The notes under the pieces: generated by a model | The model's input: only the letters and a program-made list of their open reading frames with translations | The model's database searches: none | What the model was told of the DNA's origin: nothing | From: Robiginitomaculum sp. | Lineage (GTDB): Bacteria; Pseudomonadota; Alphaproteobacteria; Caulobacterales; Maricaulaceae | Assembly (NCBI GenBank): GCA_021776565.1 | Contig: JAJFFQ010000024.1 | Coordinates: forward strand, 1 to 64,000 | Direction of reading: 5' to 3' | DNA: 64,000 nt | Shown here: positions 16,079 to 24,746 of the stretch, piece after piece | Numbering within the stretch: the first letter of the stretch is position 1 | Layout: the number at the start of each line of letters is the position of its first letter | Program-made: the position numbers and the translations under genes

Positions 16079-18658
16079 CTGTTCCAGAGCTTTACCATTA
16101 AAGGTCAATTTACCGTCGGCAACACTTATTTTGATCTGGTCGCCATCATTGACGACACCCTCCAGTATTAGTTTGGCCATTGGGTCTTGCAGTTGTTTCT
16201 GGATCACCCGCTTTAATGGCCTGGCTCCATAGGCCGGATCATAACCCTGCTCGCCAATCCAGGTGCGCGCTTCATCGTCCAGTTCTATGGCGATGTTGCG
16301 ATCCACCAAAAGCGTCAATAAACGCCGCATCTGAATATCGACTATACCGGCCATGTGCTCAGGTTTCAGCCTGTGAAAGAGAATTATCTCATCTACGCGG
16401 TTCAAAAACTCTGGTCGGAAATGGCCTCTTACGGCACCCATGACCGCTTCGCGGCTATCCTGGGCAGACTGTGATGAGGCGGCTGCCAAGTGTTGCGCGC
16501 CCAAATTGGAGGTCATGATAATCAAGGCGTTACGAAAATCTACTGTGCGCCCTTGTCCATCGGTCAGGCGACCGTCATCAAGCACCTGTAATAACACATT
16601 AAAAACATCCGGGTGAGCCTTTTCAATCTCATCCAGTAAAATGACCTGATAGGGTCGGCGGCGCACCGCTTCGGTGAGCGCGCCACCCTCTTCATAACCA
16701 ATATAGCCTGGCGGCGCACCGATCATGCGGCTAACCGAGTGTTTTTCCATATATTCAGACATGTCCAGGCGAGTGATGGCGTGTTCATCATCAAACATAA
16801 ACTCTGCCAGCGCCTTGGTTAGCTCTGTTTTGCCAACTCCGGTCGGGCCTAAAAACATGAAAGACCCGATAGGTTTGGCCGGGTCAGACAATCCGGCGCG
16901 CGCCCGACGCACCGCGTCTGATACAGCCGTTAGCGCCTCGTCCTGCCCGATTACCCGCCCCCTTAGCATATCTTCCATTGCCAGCAGTTTTTCGCGTGTT
17001 CCTTCGAGCATTTTTTCCACCGGAACACCTGTCCAGCGGGAAACTATGGCGGCAACTTGCTCTGCATCGACCACTTCAAGAGCAACGCCTTGCTCGCTCT
17101 GTTCCTGCTCTTGTAACAAGGCGTCTTCAAGTTGCGGGATGCGGCCATATTTTATTTCGGAGGCACGCGCCCAATCGCCATTGCGCTCGGCTTCTGCCAA
17201 TTCATTACGCAACAGCTCCAGTGCTTCCTTGGCCTTGGTCGCATCTGCCAGACGGTTTTTTTCAGCGCGCCAGGCACCGCCCAGTTCTGCCGACTGCGCG
17301 TCCAGTTCGATAATCTGGGTTTCAAGTTTTTCAAGGCGTTGTTTTGAAGCCTCATCGCTTTCCTTGCGCAAGGCCTCTGCTTCTATATGGGCTTGCACCA
17401 ACCGACGATCGACCTCATCCAACGCTTCTGGCTTTGAGTCTATCTGCATACGCAAGCGCGAGGCCGCCTCATCCATCAAATCTATGGCCTTGTCGGGTAA
17501 AAACCGATCTGTGATATAGCGTGTGGACAATGACGTTGCGGCCACAAGCGCGCTATCGGCAATACGCACGCCATGGTGAACCTCATATTTATCTTTCAAG
17601 CCACGCAAAATAGAGATTGTGTCCTCTGCATTTGGTTCCTCAACCATCACAGGCTGGAACCTACGCGCCAATGCGGCATCTTTTTCCACATGTTTACGAT
17701 ATTCATCCAGCGTCGTTGCGCCAATGGCGTGCAATTCCCCGCGCGCTAATGCAGGTTTGAGCAAGTTGGACGCATCCATGGCACCATCTGATTTACCCGC
17801 GCCCACAAGCGTGTGCATCTCATCGATAAACAGAATTATCTCACCCTCGCCGGCCTGTACCTCATTGATGACCGCCTTCAGGCGTTCTTCAAATTCACCA
17901 CGGTATTTGGCACCGGCGATCAATGCGCCCATATCCAGAGATAACAGTTTCTTGTTTTTCAAACCCTCTGGCACATCACCATTGATGATGCGCAACGCCA
18001 AACCCTCGGCGATCGCGGTTTTGCCAACACCCGGCTCACCAATAAGCACCGGATTGTTTTTTGTTCGGCGCGAGAGCACCTGAATGGTTCTGCGAATTTC
18101 CTCATCACGCCCGATAATCGGATCAAGTTTACCCACACGGGCTGCCTTAGTGAGGTCATTGGTATATTTTTTTAGAGCATCATAAGCCTGTTCAGCAGTA
18201 GCGGTATCAGCAGAGCGACCCTTGCGTATCTCATTTATGGCCTGATTAAGTTTTTGTGCAGTCAGTCCTGCATTTTTGAGAATCTCTGCTGTTTTTGCCT
18301 CCTTGGTAAGACATAGCGCCAGTAAAACCCGCTCCACCGTGACAAAGCTATCACCCGCTTTTTGCGCTGCTTCCTCTGCTGTCTGTAACACCCTGGCGGT
18401 ATCTGCTGACATATAGATACGCCCATCACCGCCCTCTATTTTTGGCAATTTGAAGAGCTGTTCATTTACGTCCTGCAAGGCTTGTTCAGGCTGCCCTCCT
18501 GCGGCACGCATGAGGTTTGCACCAAGGCCTTGCACATCATCCAGCAGACTTTTCAGCAAGTGTTCGGGCGTAAACTGTTGATGCCCTGCCGCCAGCGCCT
18601 GGGTTTGTGCAGCCTGGATCATACCCTTGGCACGATCAGAAAATTTTTCTATATCCAT
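16067..18658 (-). CDS. clpB: ATP-dependent disaggregase ClpB
   Basis: An 863-residue Hsp100 disaggregase that works with DnaK on aggregated proteins. It has a Clp-N domain (residues 1-~145; [13 protein letters not shown]), a first AAA+ domain with Walker A GEPGVGKT near 205, a long coiled-coil middle domain (~400-530, absent from ClpA), and a second AAA+ domain with GPTGVGKT near 605. The length matches the family. It reads opposite to the DUF4282 gene at its 3' end. The 5' region carries a possible heat-shock promoter. Confidence 0.96.
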   Translation of the reverse strand: MDIEKFSDRAKGMIQAAQTQALAAGHQQFTPEHLLKSLLDDVQGLGANLMRAAGGQPEQALQDVNEQLFKLPKIEGGDGRIYMSADTARVLQTAEEAAQKAGDSFVTVERVLLALCLTKEAKTAEILKNAGLTAQKLNQAINEIRKGRSADTATAEQAYDALKKYTNDLTKAARVGKLDPIIGRDEEIRRTIQVLSRRTKNNPVLIGEPGVGKTAIAEGLALRIINGDVPEGLKNKKLLSLDMGALIAGAKYRGEFEERLKAVINEVQAGEGEIILFIDEMHTLVGAGKSDGAMDASNLLKPALARGELHAIGATTLDEYRKHVEKDAALARRFQPVMVEEPNAEDTISILRGLKDKYEVHHGVRIADSALVAATSLSTRYITDRFLPDKAIDLMDEAASRLRMQIDSKPEALDEVDRRLVQAHIEAEALRKESDEASKQRLEKLETQIIELDAQSAELGGAWRAEKNRLADATKAKEALELLRNELAEAERNGDWARASEIKYGRIPQLEDALLQEQEQSEQGVALEVVDAEQVAAIVSRWTGVPVEKMLEGTREKLLAMEDMLRGRVIGQDEALTAVSDAVRRARAGLSDPAKPIGSFMFLGPTGVGKTELTKALAEFMFDDEHAITRLDMSEYMEKHSVSRMIGAPPGYIGYEEGGALTEAVRRRPYQVILLDEIEKAHPDVFNVLLQVLDDGRLTDGQGRTVDFRNALIIMTSNLGAQHLAAASSQSAQDSREAVMGAVRGHFRPEFLNRVDEIILFHRLKPEHMAGIVDIQMRRLLTLLVDRNIAIELDDEARTWIGEQGYDPAYGARPLKRVIQKQLQDPMAKLILEGVVNDGDQIKISVADGKLTFNGKALEQMAA

Positions 18659-18719
18659 AAAACCCTCTGTTTTTCTAGCGTTATCGGCCTTTGATTATTT
18701 GAGCACGAATGTATCAGCG

Positions 18720-18747
18720 AGATGGCAACCCCTTTACCGGGCAAGAT
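18720..18747 (-). promoter_or_regulatory. Possible RpoH-type promoter of clpB
   Basis: On the minus strand CTTGCCC, 13 nt, then CCATCT resembles the sigma-32 pattern (CTTG...CCAT). It lies about 65 nt before the clpB start. ClpB is a classic RpoH target; the match here is partial. Confidence 0.35.
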
Positions 18748-18823
18748 ATGTAAGTGCTGTGTTCAGATTACACTTAGTGTATCTTTTTTGCAACACAAGG
18801 GGTTTGATGACCAATGCATGGTA

Positions 18824-19696
18824 TTAGCCATTTTGCCGCAGGATCGCCGAACCTGTTACCACCAGCCCATCCCGGTACCGGCGACTGGCACGGAGTTGTG
18901 TGCCGTTATTCAGGGTCAGGTATATATCGCCACTGCCAATTGGCATAGTTTCAGCAATAGCTTCCGCATTGACCAGGCGGGTGCGGTGAATACGAAGCGC
19001 CGATACACCCGCCGCCTCCAATTGCTTTTGCAATGCACCAAGGCTGGTGCGCACCAAGTGCTGACCAGCGTTTGTAAAAACATCCACGTAATTTCCCGCC
19101 GCTTCTCCATAAATAAAATCTTCGCCTCTGATGTGGATGGTGCGCGCCCCACACTTTAAGGCCAAACGACCTGTTTTTTTTGCATCAACCCTTGCTGTTT
19201 CCAGTTCGCGTGCTTGCTCTGCCATAGCTCGAACGGCATAAAGAGCGCCAATAACCAGAAAATACGTACCCAAATCCTTGCGATATTCATAAATAATTTC
19301 GCGTAATACATCGCCAAAAAAAACGTAATTTGAGTCCAGTAAAATTGGCCATGCCATTTTACGTAATGCCACCATGGCGCTGATATGAAATGCTGAAAAG
19401 ACAAAGCTGCCCAAAACATGAAACGCGATAGATCGTAACCAATTATCCGGGGTAAACACAAGCGTTCTAGTGGCACGTGCAATAATGGGAAATGTCGCCA
19501 GAGCGGCTACCAGACTGCTAATCTCGGTAATCCATGGTCTAAACCCCGGCGGCAGAGCGCCTTCTTTTACTGCCTCCATCTGGACAGAAGAAATGTTGAC
19601 CAGAGTGAAGCAGAGGCCCACAACAGCAACCCAAAACCAAACCTTTAATTCGAGCTGTATTTCACGTTTTTGTATGTCTTCGCGCACAGTACCCAT
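18824..19696 (-). CDS. Membrane-anchored LytTR-domain regulator
   Basis: A 290-residue protein. The N-terminal half has about four membrane helices (VWFWVAVVGLCFTLVNI, ISSLVAALATFPIIA, SIAFHVLGSFVFSAFHIS, YFLVIGALYAVRAM). The C-terminal LytTR DNA-binding domain (~185-285; RTIHIRGEDFIYGEAAGNYV, ALRIHRTRLVNAEAI) follows. Such proteins are thought to sense signals in the membrane and bind DNA directly. It is divergent from an acyltransferase gene, a pairing seen elsewhere in alphaproteobacteria, which suggests it regulates that neighbour. AGGAAG precedes the ATG. Confidence 0.85.
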   Translation of the reverse strand: MGTVREDIQKREIQLELKVWFWVAVVGLCFTLVNISSVQMEAVKEGALPPGFRPWITEISSLVAALATFPIIARATRTLVFTPDNWLRSIAFHVLGSFVFSAFHISAMVALRKMAWPILLDSNYVFFGDVLREIIYEYRKDLGTYFLVIGALYAVRAMAEQARELETARVDAKKTGRLALKCGARTIHIRGEDFIYGEAAGNYVDVFTNAGQHLVRTSLGALQKQLEAAGVSALRIHRTRLVNAEAIAETMPIGSGDIYLTLNNGTQLRASRRYRDGLVVTGSAILRQNG

Positions 19697-19900
19697 AATC
19701 TTCCTATACGAAGCGGCAACGCTTTTGACTAGAGTTCAGACTCATTCACATTACGTTTACCACCTGGCCCGAATTTAACGCCTTTTAGCCCTTGCGCATG
19801 CCGTTTGAACCAAACCAGGGCCGGTTAAACCTTTGTCCGTGACCACCCCCTTTCTTTGTGTGCTTTGGCATAAAGTCACCAACACGTGCAGGGGTTTGTT

Positions 19901-21076
19901 ATGGGTTTTGCTTATCAAACGGGTCGCCGGTATGATCTGGACTGGTTGCGTATCATCGCTTTTGGAATTTTGATTTTCTACCATATCGGCATGTATTACG
20001 TGACCTGGGGATGGCACATCAAAAGCCCCTATGCTGGCCCCTGGCTGGAGCCTTTTATGCGCCTGGTCAATCCGTGGCGTCTGTCTTTGTTGTTTTTTAT
20101 ATCGGGTCTGGCGGCCCGTTTCATGCTGGACAAGGTTTCACGTGAAACCTTTGCCAAAGAGCGTCTATGGCGTTTATTTATCCCGTTATTCATTGGCATG
20201 CAGTTCATTGTTGCACCGCAAACATATTATCAATTCTTGCACGCGGGCATCATAGAGCCGGGGTTCTGGGCATTTTTTGGAAACTACGCCAACCCTGATT
20301 TTGCCTTTCCTGGCACAACCACACCAACCTGGAACCATTTATGGTATGTGACCTACCTTCTGGTCTATTCATTCCTGCTGGTTGGTCTTGCCCCGTGGTT
20401 AAAGATGCTGTCTGACGGCCCGATTGGGCGGTTTGTGACAAAGCTGCCCGCCTGGGTTCTAACGTTAATGTTACCGGTAATACCGCTTCTTATCGTCCGC
20501 TTTACCCTGACGCCACATTGGCCAACCACCCATAATCTTGTTTCTGACTGGGCCAATCATGCCACCAGCTTTTTTATATTTTTGCTCGGCTATCAAATTG
20601 CCAAATCACAAAACTTTTGGCTGGCTATCGATAAAGTGCGGCTTTGGTCTTTGGGTTTTTCTCTGGCGCTTATTATCCCGCTTTCTTTTTTATGGGTGCC
20701 GTGGGACGGGTTTGTGGATTGGGTTGGACAAGACCCGAAAAGAGCGATTTTGCTGTTTGCCGCACGCGCTGGGCGTGTTTTATACGCATGGTTTGCCATC
20801 GCCACGCTTTTGGGTTTTGCGCAACGGGTTTTGAACAAGCCAAACAAGGCATTATCCTATTTAACTTCGATGGTTTTTCCTTATTACATTTTGCACCAAA
20901 CCCTGATAATCGTTATTGCCTACCCATTAAGCAAAATGGCGCTTGGTCTACCCTTGGAAGCCGCTGGCGTGATTTTTGGTACCGTTGCTGGATGTGTTTT
21001 AATCAGTGAACTTCTTATCAAGCGGGTTGCCCTTCTAAGGGTATTCTTTGGTATGAAAGCCAGGCCAAAACCTTAA
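19901..21076 (+). CDS. Acyltransferase family 3 / OpgC-like membrane protein
   Basis: A 391-residue integral membrane acyltransferase with about ten hydrophobic segments. The N-terminal RRYDLDWLRIIAFGILIFYH has the catalytic His of the acyltransferase-3 fold. It resembles the glucan succinyl-transfer protein OpgC/MdoC group. Its likely role is O-acylation of a periplasmic or surface glycan. The start is ATG 19901 with AGGGG upstream; GTG 19886 is an alternative. A parS-like palindrome lies inside the gene at 20132-20151. The 204-bp gap to the LytTR gene shows no other gene. Confidence 0.82.
   Translation: MGFAYQTGRRYDLDWLRIIAFGILIFYHIGMYYVTWGWHIKSPYAGPWLEPFMRLVNPWRLSLLFFISGLAARFMLDKVSRETFAKERLWRLFIPLFIGMQFIVAPQTYYQFLHAGIIEPGFWAFFGNYANPDFAFPGTTTPTWNHLWYVTYLLVYSFLLVGLAPWLKMLSDGPIGRFVTKLPAWVLTLMLPVIPLLIVRFTLTPHWPTTHNLVSDWANHATSFFIFLLGYQIAKSQNFWLAIDKVRLWSLGFSLALIIPLSFLWVPWDGFVDWVGQDPKRAILLFAARAGRVLYAWFAIATLLGFAQRVLNKPNKALSYLTSMVFPYYILHQTLIIVIAYPLSKMALGLPLEAAGVIFGTVAGCVLISELLIKRVALLRVFFGMKARPKP
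20132..20151. other. Degenerate parS-like palindrome
   Basis: AAGGTTTCACGTGAAACCTT is a perfect 20-bp palindrome containing the inner 14 bp of parS (GTTTCACGTGAAAC); only the outermost T/A of the 16-bp consensus differ. It lies in the coding sequence of the acyltransferase, about 37 kb from the predicted origin. Confidence 0.6.
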
Positions 21077-21140
21077 CCAGCATTGGCGTTTAACTCTGAG
21101 CAGGATAAAAGGTATTCTCAACACTGTTTTGGAGAGTCTC

Positions 21141-21908
21141 ATGCTTGCGCTATTTACCCTGGAAAATCTGTTTACTCTTTTGATGCTGGTCGCCTTGCAA
21201 GCCGTGCTGGGCTTTGACAACCTTCTTTATATTTCTATCGAGTCAAAACGTGTGGAAAAGCGTCATCAGGCCTTTGTCCGCCAGGCCGGCATCGGCATTG
21301 CCATCCTGTTTCGGATTGTGCTTTTGTTCGTTGTTCTGCACATGGTCAGTGCGTTTTCTGCACCGCTTTTTGATTTGCGTCTGGATGGTGTTTTTGAAGG
21401 TTCGTTCACCATCCATAGCTTGATTACTTTGCTTGGCGGCGGGTTTATCATTTATACAGCCACCAAAGAAATCAGCCATTTGCTGCTTGTCGAAGACCTT
21501 GAAGGAGAGACAAAACCAAAAGGCTCAATGTTCAAGGCGTTGTTCTGGATTGTGACTATGAATTTGGTGTTTTCCTTCGATTCAATCCTGTCGGCTATGG
21601 CTCTGTCTGATGTATTCATCATTATGGCCACAGCCATAGTTCTGTCCGGGATCATGATGATCTGGCTTTCTGATTATGTTGCGACGTTTTTGGAGAAGAA
21701 CCGCATGTATGAGGTGATGGGGCTTTTCATTCTTTTTCTGGTTGGTGTTTTGCTGGTTACCGAAGGCGGCCATCTGGCACACATTCAGCTTTTCAACTTC
21801 ACGGTTGAAGCCATGAGCAAAACCACCTTCTACTTTGTTCTGGCCGTAATTATTATGACCGATGTTATCCAGAACCTGTTCCGGAAAAAGAACCCGTCTG
21901 GGGCCTAA
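21141..21908 (+). CDS. TerC-family membrane protein
   Basis: A 255-residue protein with about seven membrane segments. The conserved acidic membrane motifs are GFDNLLYIS (~27-35) and NLVFSFDSILSAMAL. TerC-family proteins are implicated in metal (notably manganese) export or membrane metal homeostasis. The start is ATG 21141, with GGAGAG 4-9 nt upstream; the frame also opens at TTG 21129. It ends against the ahcY terminator. Confidence 0.87.
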   Translation: MLALFTLENLFTLLMLVALQAVLGFDNLLYISIESKRVEKRHQAFVRQAGIGIAILFRIVLLFVVLHMVSAFSAPLFDLRLDGVFEGSFTIHSLITLLGGGFIIYTATKEISHLLLVEDLEGETKPKGSMFKALFWIVTMNLVFSFDSILSAMALSDVFIIMATAIVLSGIMMIWLSDYVATFLEKNRMYEVMGLFILFLVGVLLVTEGGHLAHIQLFNFTVEAMSKTTFYFVLAVIIMTDVIQNLFRKKNPSGA

Positions 21909-21939
21909 AAAAGCCCGCACCATATTTTGACGCGGGCTT
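21905..21939 (-). terminator. Intrinsic terminator of ahcY
   Basis: AAGCCCGC pairs with GCGGGCTT around a 13-nt loop. On the minus strand the stem is followed by TTTTTT, about 30 nt beyond the ahcY stop. It also lies at the terC stop codon, so it may serve both convergent genes. Confidence 0.85.
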
Positions 21940-21968
21940 AAGTCAGATTTCATAAATATAGGTTGGCC

Positions 21969-23264
21969 TTAATACCGGTACGCATCGCCCTTGAACGGGC
22001 CGGTTACGGGAACACCGATATAATCGGCCTGTTCGTCTGAAAGCACGGTCAGGTCAGCGTTCAGTTTACCCAAATGCAGACGCGCAACCTTTTCATCCAG
22101 ATGTTTGGGCAGGGTGTAAACCTGGTTTTCATATTTGCTGCCGTGCTTCCATAACTCGATCTGTGCCAGGGTCTGGTTGGTAAAGCTGGCTGACATGACA
22201 AAGCTGGGGTGGCCTGTGGCATTACCCAAATTTACCAGACGGCCTTCTGATAACAATAAAATCCGGTTTCCACTGGGCAGGTCAATCATATCAACCTGCG
22301 GCTTGATGTTCGTCCATTTGTAGTTTTTCATATCAGCAACAGCGATTTCATTATCGAAATGTCCGATATTACAAACAATGGCCATGTCTTTTAAGGCGCG
22401 CATGTGGTCGGCGGTAACAATGTCTTTATTGCCAGTTGTGGTCACGATAATGTCCACGTTGGCCACTACATCATCCAGACGGCGCACCTCAAAACCATCC
22501 ATGGCCGCTTGCAGGGCGCAAATGGGGTCAATTTCGGTAACGATAACCCGGGCACCAGAACCAGCCAGACTTTGGGCAGAGCCTTTACCAACATCGCCAT
22601 ACCCGCAAACCACGGCGACCTTGCCGGCCATCATCACGTCTGTGCCACGCCGAATGGCATCAACCAGGCTCTCGCGACAACCATATTTGTTATCGAACTT
22701 TGATTTGGTTACGCTGTCATTGACATTGATTGCCGGTATTTTCAGCGTGCCTTTCTTGGCCATTTCATAAAGACGGTGAACGCCTGTGGTGGTTTCCTCG
22801 GAAACGCCGACTATGTCCTCCAGAAGCTCCGGGTGCTTTTCGTGCAGCATCAAGGTCAGATCACCACCATCATCCAGCAAAATGTTTGGCGTCCACCCGT
22901 TTGGCCCCTTTATGGTTTGCTCGATGCACCATTCATATTCTTCTTCGGTTTCGCCTTTCCAGGCAAACACAGGAACGCCCGTTGCCGCGATAGCCGCAGC
23001 CGCCTGATCCTGGGTTGAAAAAATGTTACACGATGACCAGCGCACCTCGGCACCAAGCGCGGTCAGGGTTTCAATCAGCACAGCCGTTTGAATGGTCATG
23101 TGCAGACAACCGGTAATTCGGGCGCCTTGCAAGGGCTGTTCGTTTGCATATTCTTTTCTTGTGGCCATAAGGCCTGGCATTTCTATTTCAGCAATATCAA
23201 TTTCTTTTCGGCCCCATTCGGCCAGGTTAATGTCTTTGACTTTATAATCATCGTTCACAGGCAT
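21969..23264 (-). CDS. ahcY: Adenosylhomocysteinase (SAH hydrolase)
   Basis: A 431-residue NAD-dependent enzyme that splits S-adenosylhomocysteine to adenosine and homocysteine, relieving product inhibition of methyltransferases. Visible motifs are [12 protein letters not shown], the NAD-binding [20 protein letters not shown] and the C-terminal KGDAYRY (Lys and Tyr contact NAD of the neighbouring subunit). The start is ATG 23264, with AGGA upstream. A 26-bp palindrome lies about 130 nt upstream. Confidence 0.96.
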   Translation of the reverse strand: MPVNDDYKVKDINLAEWGRKEIDIAEIEMPGLMATRKEYANEQPLQGARITGCLHMTIQTAVLIETLTALGAEVRWSSCNIFSTQDQAAAAIAATGVPVFAWKGETEEEYEWCIEQTIKGPNGWTPNILLDDGGDLTLMLHEKHPELLEDIVGVSEETTTGVHRLYEMAKKGTLKIPAINVNDSVTKSKFDNKYGCRESLVDAIRRGTDVMMAGKVAVVCGYGDVGKGSAQSLAGSGARVIVTEIDPICALQAAMDGFEVRRLDDVVANVDIIVTTTGNKDIVTADHMRALKDMAIVCNIGHFDNEIAVADMKNYKWTNIKPQVDMIDLPSGNRILLLSEGRLVNLGNATGHPSFVMSASFTNQTLAQIELWKHGSKYENQVYTLPKHLDEKVARLHLGKLNADLTVLSDEQADYIGVPVTGPFKGDAYRY

Positions 23265-23391
23265 GTGCGTATTCCTAATTCTCATCGGCATGATGGCAAA
23301 GGCGGTGAGGAAAGCCGTCATCCAAACGCGCGGGAGGGTTTTGGCCCAGTGTCGGCGCTGGCTATAACAATGCTCGAGCGCCCTGACAAGT

Positions 23392-23417
23392 AGGATATAA
23401 GGATATCTTTATGTCCT
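23392..23417. promoter_or_regulatory. 26-bp palindrome upstream of ahcY
   Basis: AGGATATAAGGAT / ATCTTTATGTCCT is an inverted repeat centred on GATATC, with 22 of 26 positions symmetrical. It lies between ahcY and the divergent membrane-protein gene. ArsR-type repressor sites look like this. SahR, a known SAH-responsive ArsR regulator of ahcY in proteobacteria, is a candidate, but no sahR gene is evident here. Confidence 0.6.
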
Positions 23418-23519
23418 GAAATTTGCGGCCCTCATTTTTTGCCGCTCCAAAATTCCCCATAATGGAGTCATTCGTTTTATTAGGGGTAAAAGTCATATAA
23501 CGTCTATTATGGGGGTAAT

Positions 23520-24545
23520 ATGAGTGTGCTTTCACCACATTTAAGGGAACAGGCGTTCGGGCGCAGGGTTGTGTGTTATACCTTGCAGGACGTGAAAATA
23601 GTTGCGCCACCACCAAACAGTGAAAATTCATCAGAACTGGCTTTGCGGGCTGCTGATGGCTCCATAGAGCTTGTTGACGCAGAGAAATGGACTGTTTCAC
23701 AAACAGAGGGGGATATTATAACGCTGGTTATGCTTTCGCCCCTTAAGGGTAAGCGAACATTTCTGGCATCCCTTATCAACCGCACCCGGCGCGAGCGCCA
23801 ACACCTTTCGCCGTTATCAACCTTGCTGCGCAATGCCCGCGTTAGCCGTGGTCTTGGTTGGTGGTTAAGCTTTCTATTTCTTGCTGCCGCAGCCTTTATT
23901 ACCGAAACGGGCCTTTCTGCACAATTATTTTCAAAACACCTGGAGTTTGTTGAAAACTATACCTCTGGACAAATGGCATCGGTTTTCAACTTCTTTTCAC
24001 ACCCTCTTGATAATGTTTTTAATTGGTTATCAACCACGCTTTTACCTATATGGCCAAGCCAGACATCTTCAAGCTTTGGCTCTTTGCAAGATCACGGTGC
24101 AATTGCGCTAATTGCCATAATAATGATGATTATTATTTTATTGTCCCGCAATATGCGCCCCCTGACCGTGGCCCTTCTGGTGACCTGCCTTTTTGTTCTG
24201 AAAATTCGTCTTTTTGGTTTTGGCAGCGCGCAAGGCTCTGTTTTGCTTTGGTATGCACCATTGCTTGCGCTGCTTGTCCTGACCGGAGCTATAAATCGAC
24301 TACGGGATCAATGGCGCATGAATATCCGTCTTTCAGCAATTTGCAAAAGCCAGTTATCACAACCTCTGCCAGAAAGCATGATTATTAAAGAATCGCCCCC
24401 ACCACCGCATTTGGGTATGAATGGCAACAACACGTTAAACGGCATTGATTTACCTGAGCTTGATGAACAACCAGCAAAAACGCCTGATAAAACCGGGAAC
24501 ATGATCTATAGGGGCAATTCAGATGACCTGACATCTCATTTTTGA
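23520..24545 (+). CDS. Unrecognised membrane protein
   Basis: 341 residues; I recognise no family. The first ~110 residues are soluble and mixed in character. Five to six hydrophobic segments follow (WWLSFLFLAAAAFI near 115-128, then four closely spaced ones at ~193-260 such as AIALIAIIMMIIILL and GSVLLWYAPLLALLVLTG). The C-terminal ~80 residues are soluble and Pro/Asn-rich, with no repeat. A strong GGGGG ribosome site precedes the ATG. It is divergent from ahcY, sharing the palindrome region, and is followed by a hairpin terminator. Coding reality is supported by length, ribosome site and terminator. Confidence 0.65.
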   Translation: MSVLSPHLREQAFGRRVVCYTLQDVKIVAPPPNSENSSELALRAADGSIELVDAEKWTVSQTEGDIITLVMLSPLKGKRTFLASLINRTRRERQHLSPLSTLLRNARVSRGLGWWLSFLFLAAAAFITETGLSAQLFSKHLEFVENYTSGQMASVFNFFSHPLDNVFNWLSTTLLPIWPSQTSSSFGSLQDHGAIALIAIIMMIIILLSRNMRPLTVALLVTCLFVLKIRLFGFGSAQGSVLLWYAPLLALLVLTGAINRLRDQWRMNIRLSAICKSQLSQPLPESMIIKESPPPPHLGMNGNNTLNGIDLPELDEQPAKTPDKTGNMIYRGNSDDLTSHF

Positions 24546-24582
24546 AAATCAGGCGGGGGATTATAGTTTTTCAACAAAAAAG

Positions 24583-24615
24583 AGGGCCAGCGCACGAAGC
24601 GCCAGCCCTTTTTAA
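24583..24615. terminator. Bidirectional hairpin terminator
   Basis: AGGGCCAGCGC and GCGCCAGCCCT form a stem with a small symmetric internal loop and an ACGAA apex. It is followed by TTTTT on the plus strand and TTTTTT on the minus strand. It can end the membrane-protein gene and the hisS transcript. Confidence 0.75.
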
Positions 24616-24746
24616 GGTCGGTCGATGAGGGACGTTTCCTCCCCGAAAACGCCGAACGAAGCGTCAGACGCCTCATTTGAAGCCATCTTTGAGGAGGGAG
24701 CAGGCAGAGTCAAGTCAGCGCCATGAATTGGTAATAATTGCAACCC

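Noticed and set aside
16725-17519. 264-codon frame antisense to clpB
   Set aside because: Ser/Arg-rich shadow of the ClpB coding sequence; several similar long antisense frames (11507-12052, 52765-53739) have the same cause.
23265-23391. SAH or SAM riboswitch upstream of ahcY
   Set aside because: I could not find the conserved cores of these riboswitches; the palindrome looks like a protein-binding DNA site.
24616-24746. tmRNA, 6S RNA or SRP RNA
   Set aside because: None of the conserved cores of these RNAs could be found on either strand.
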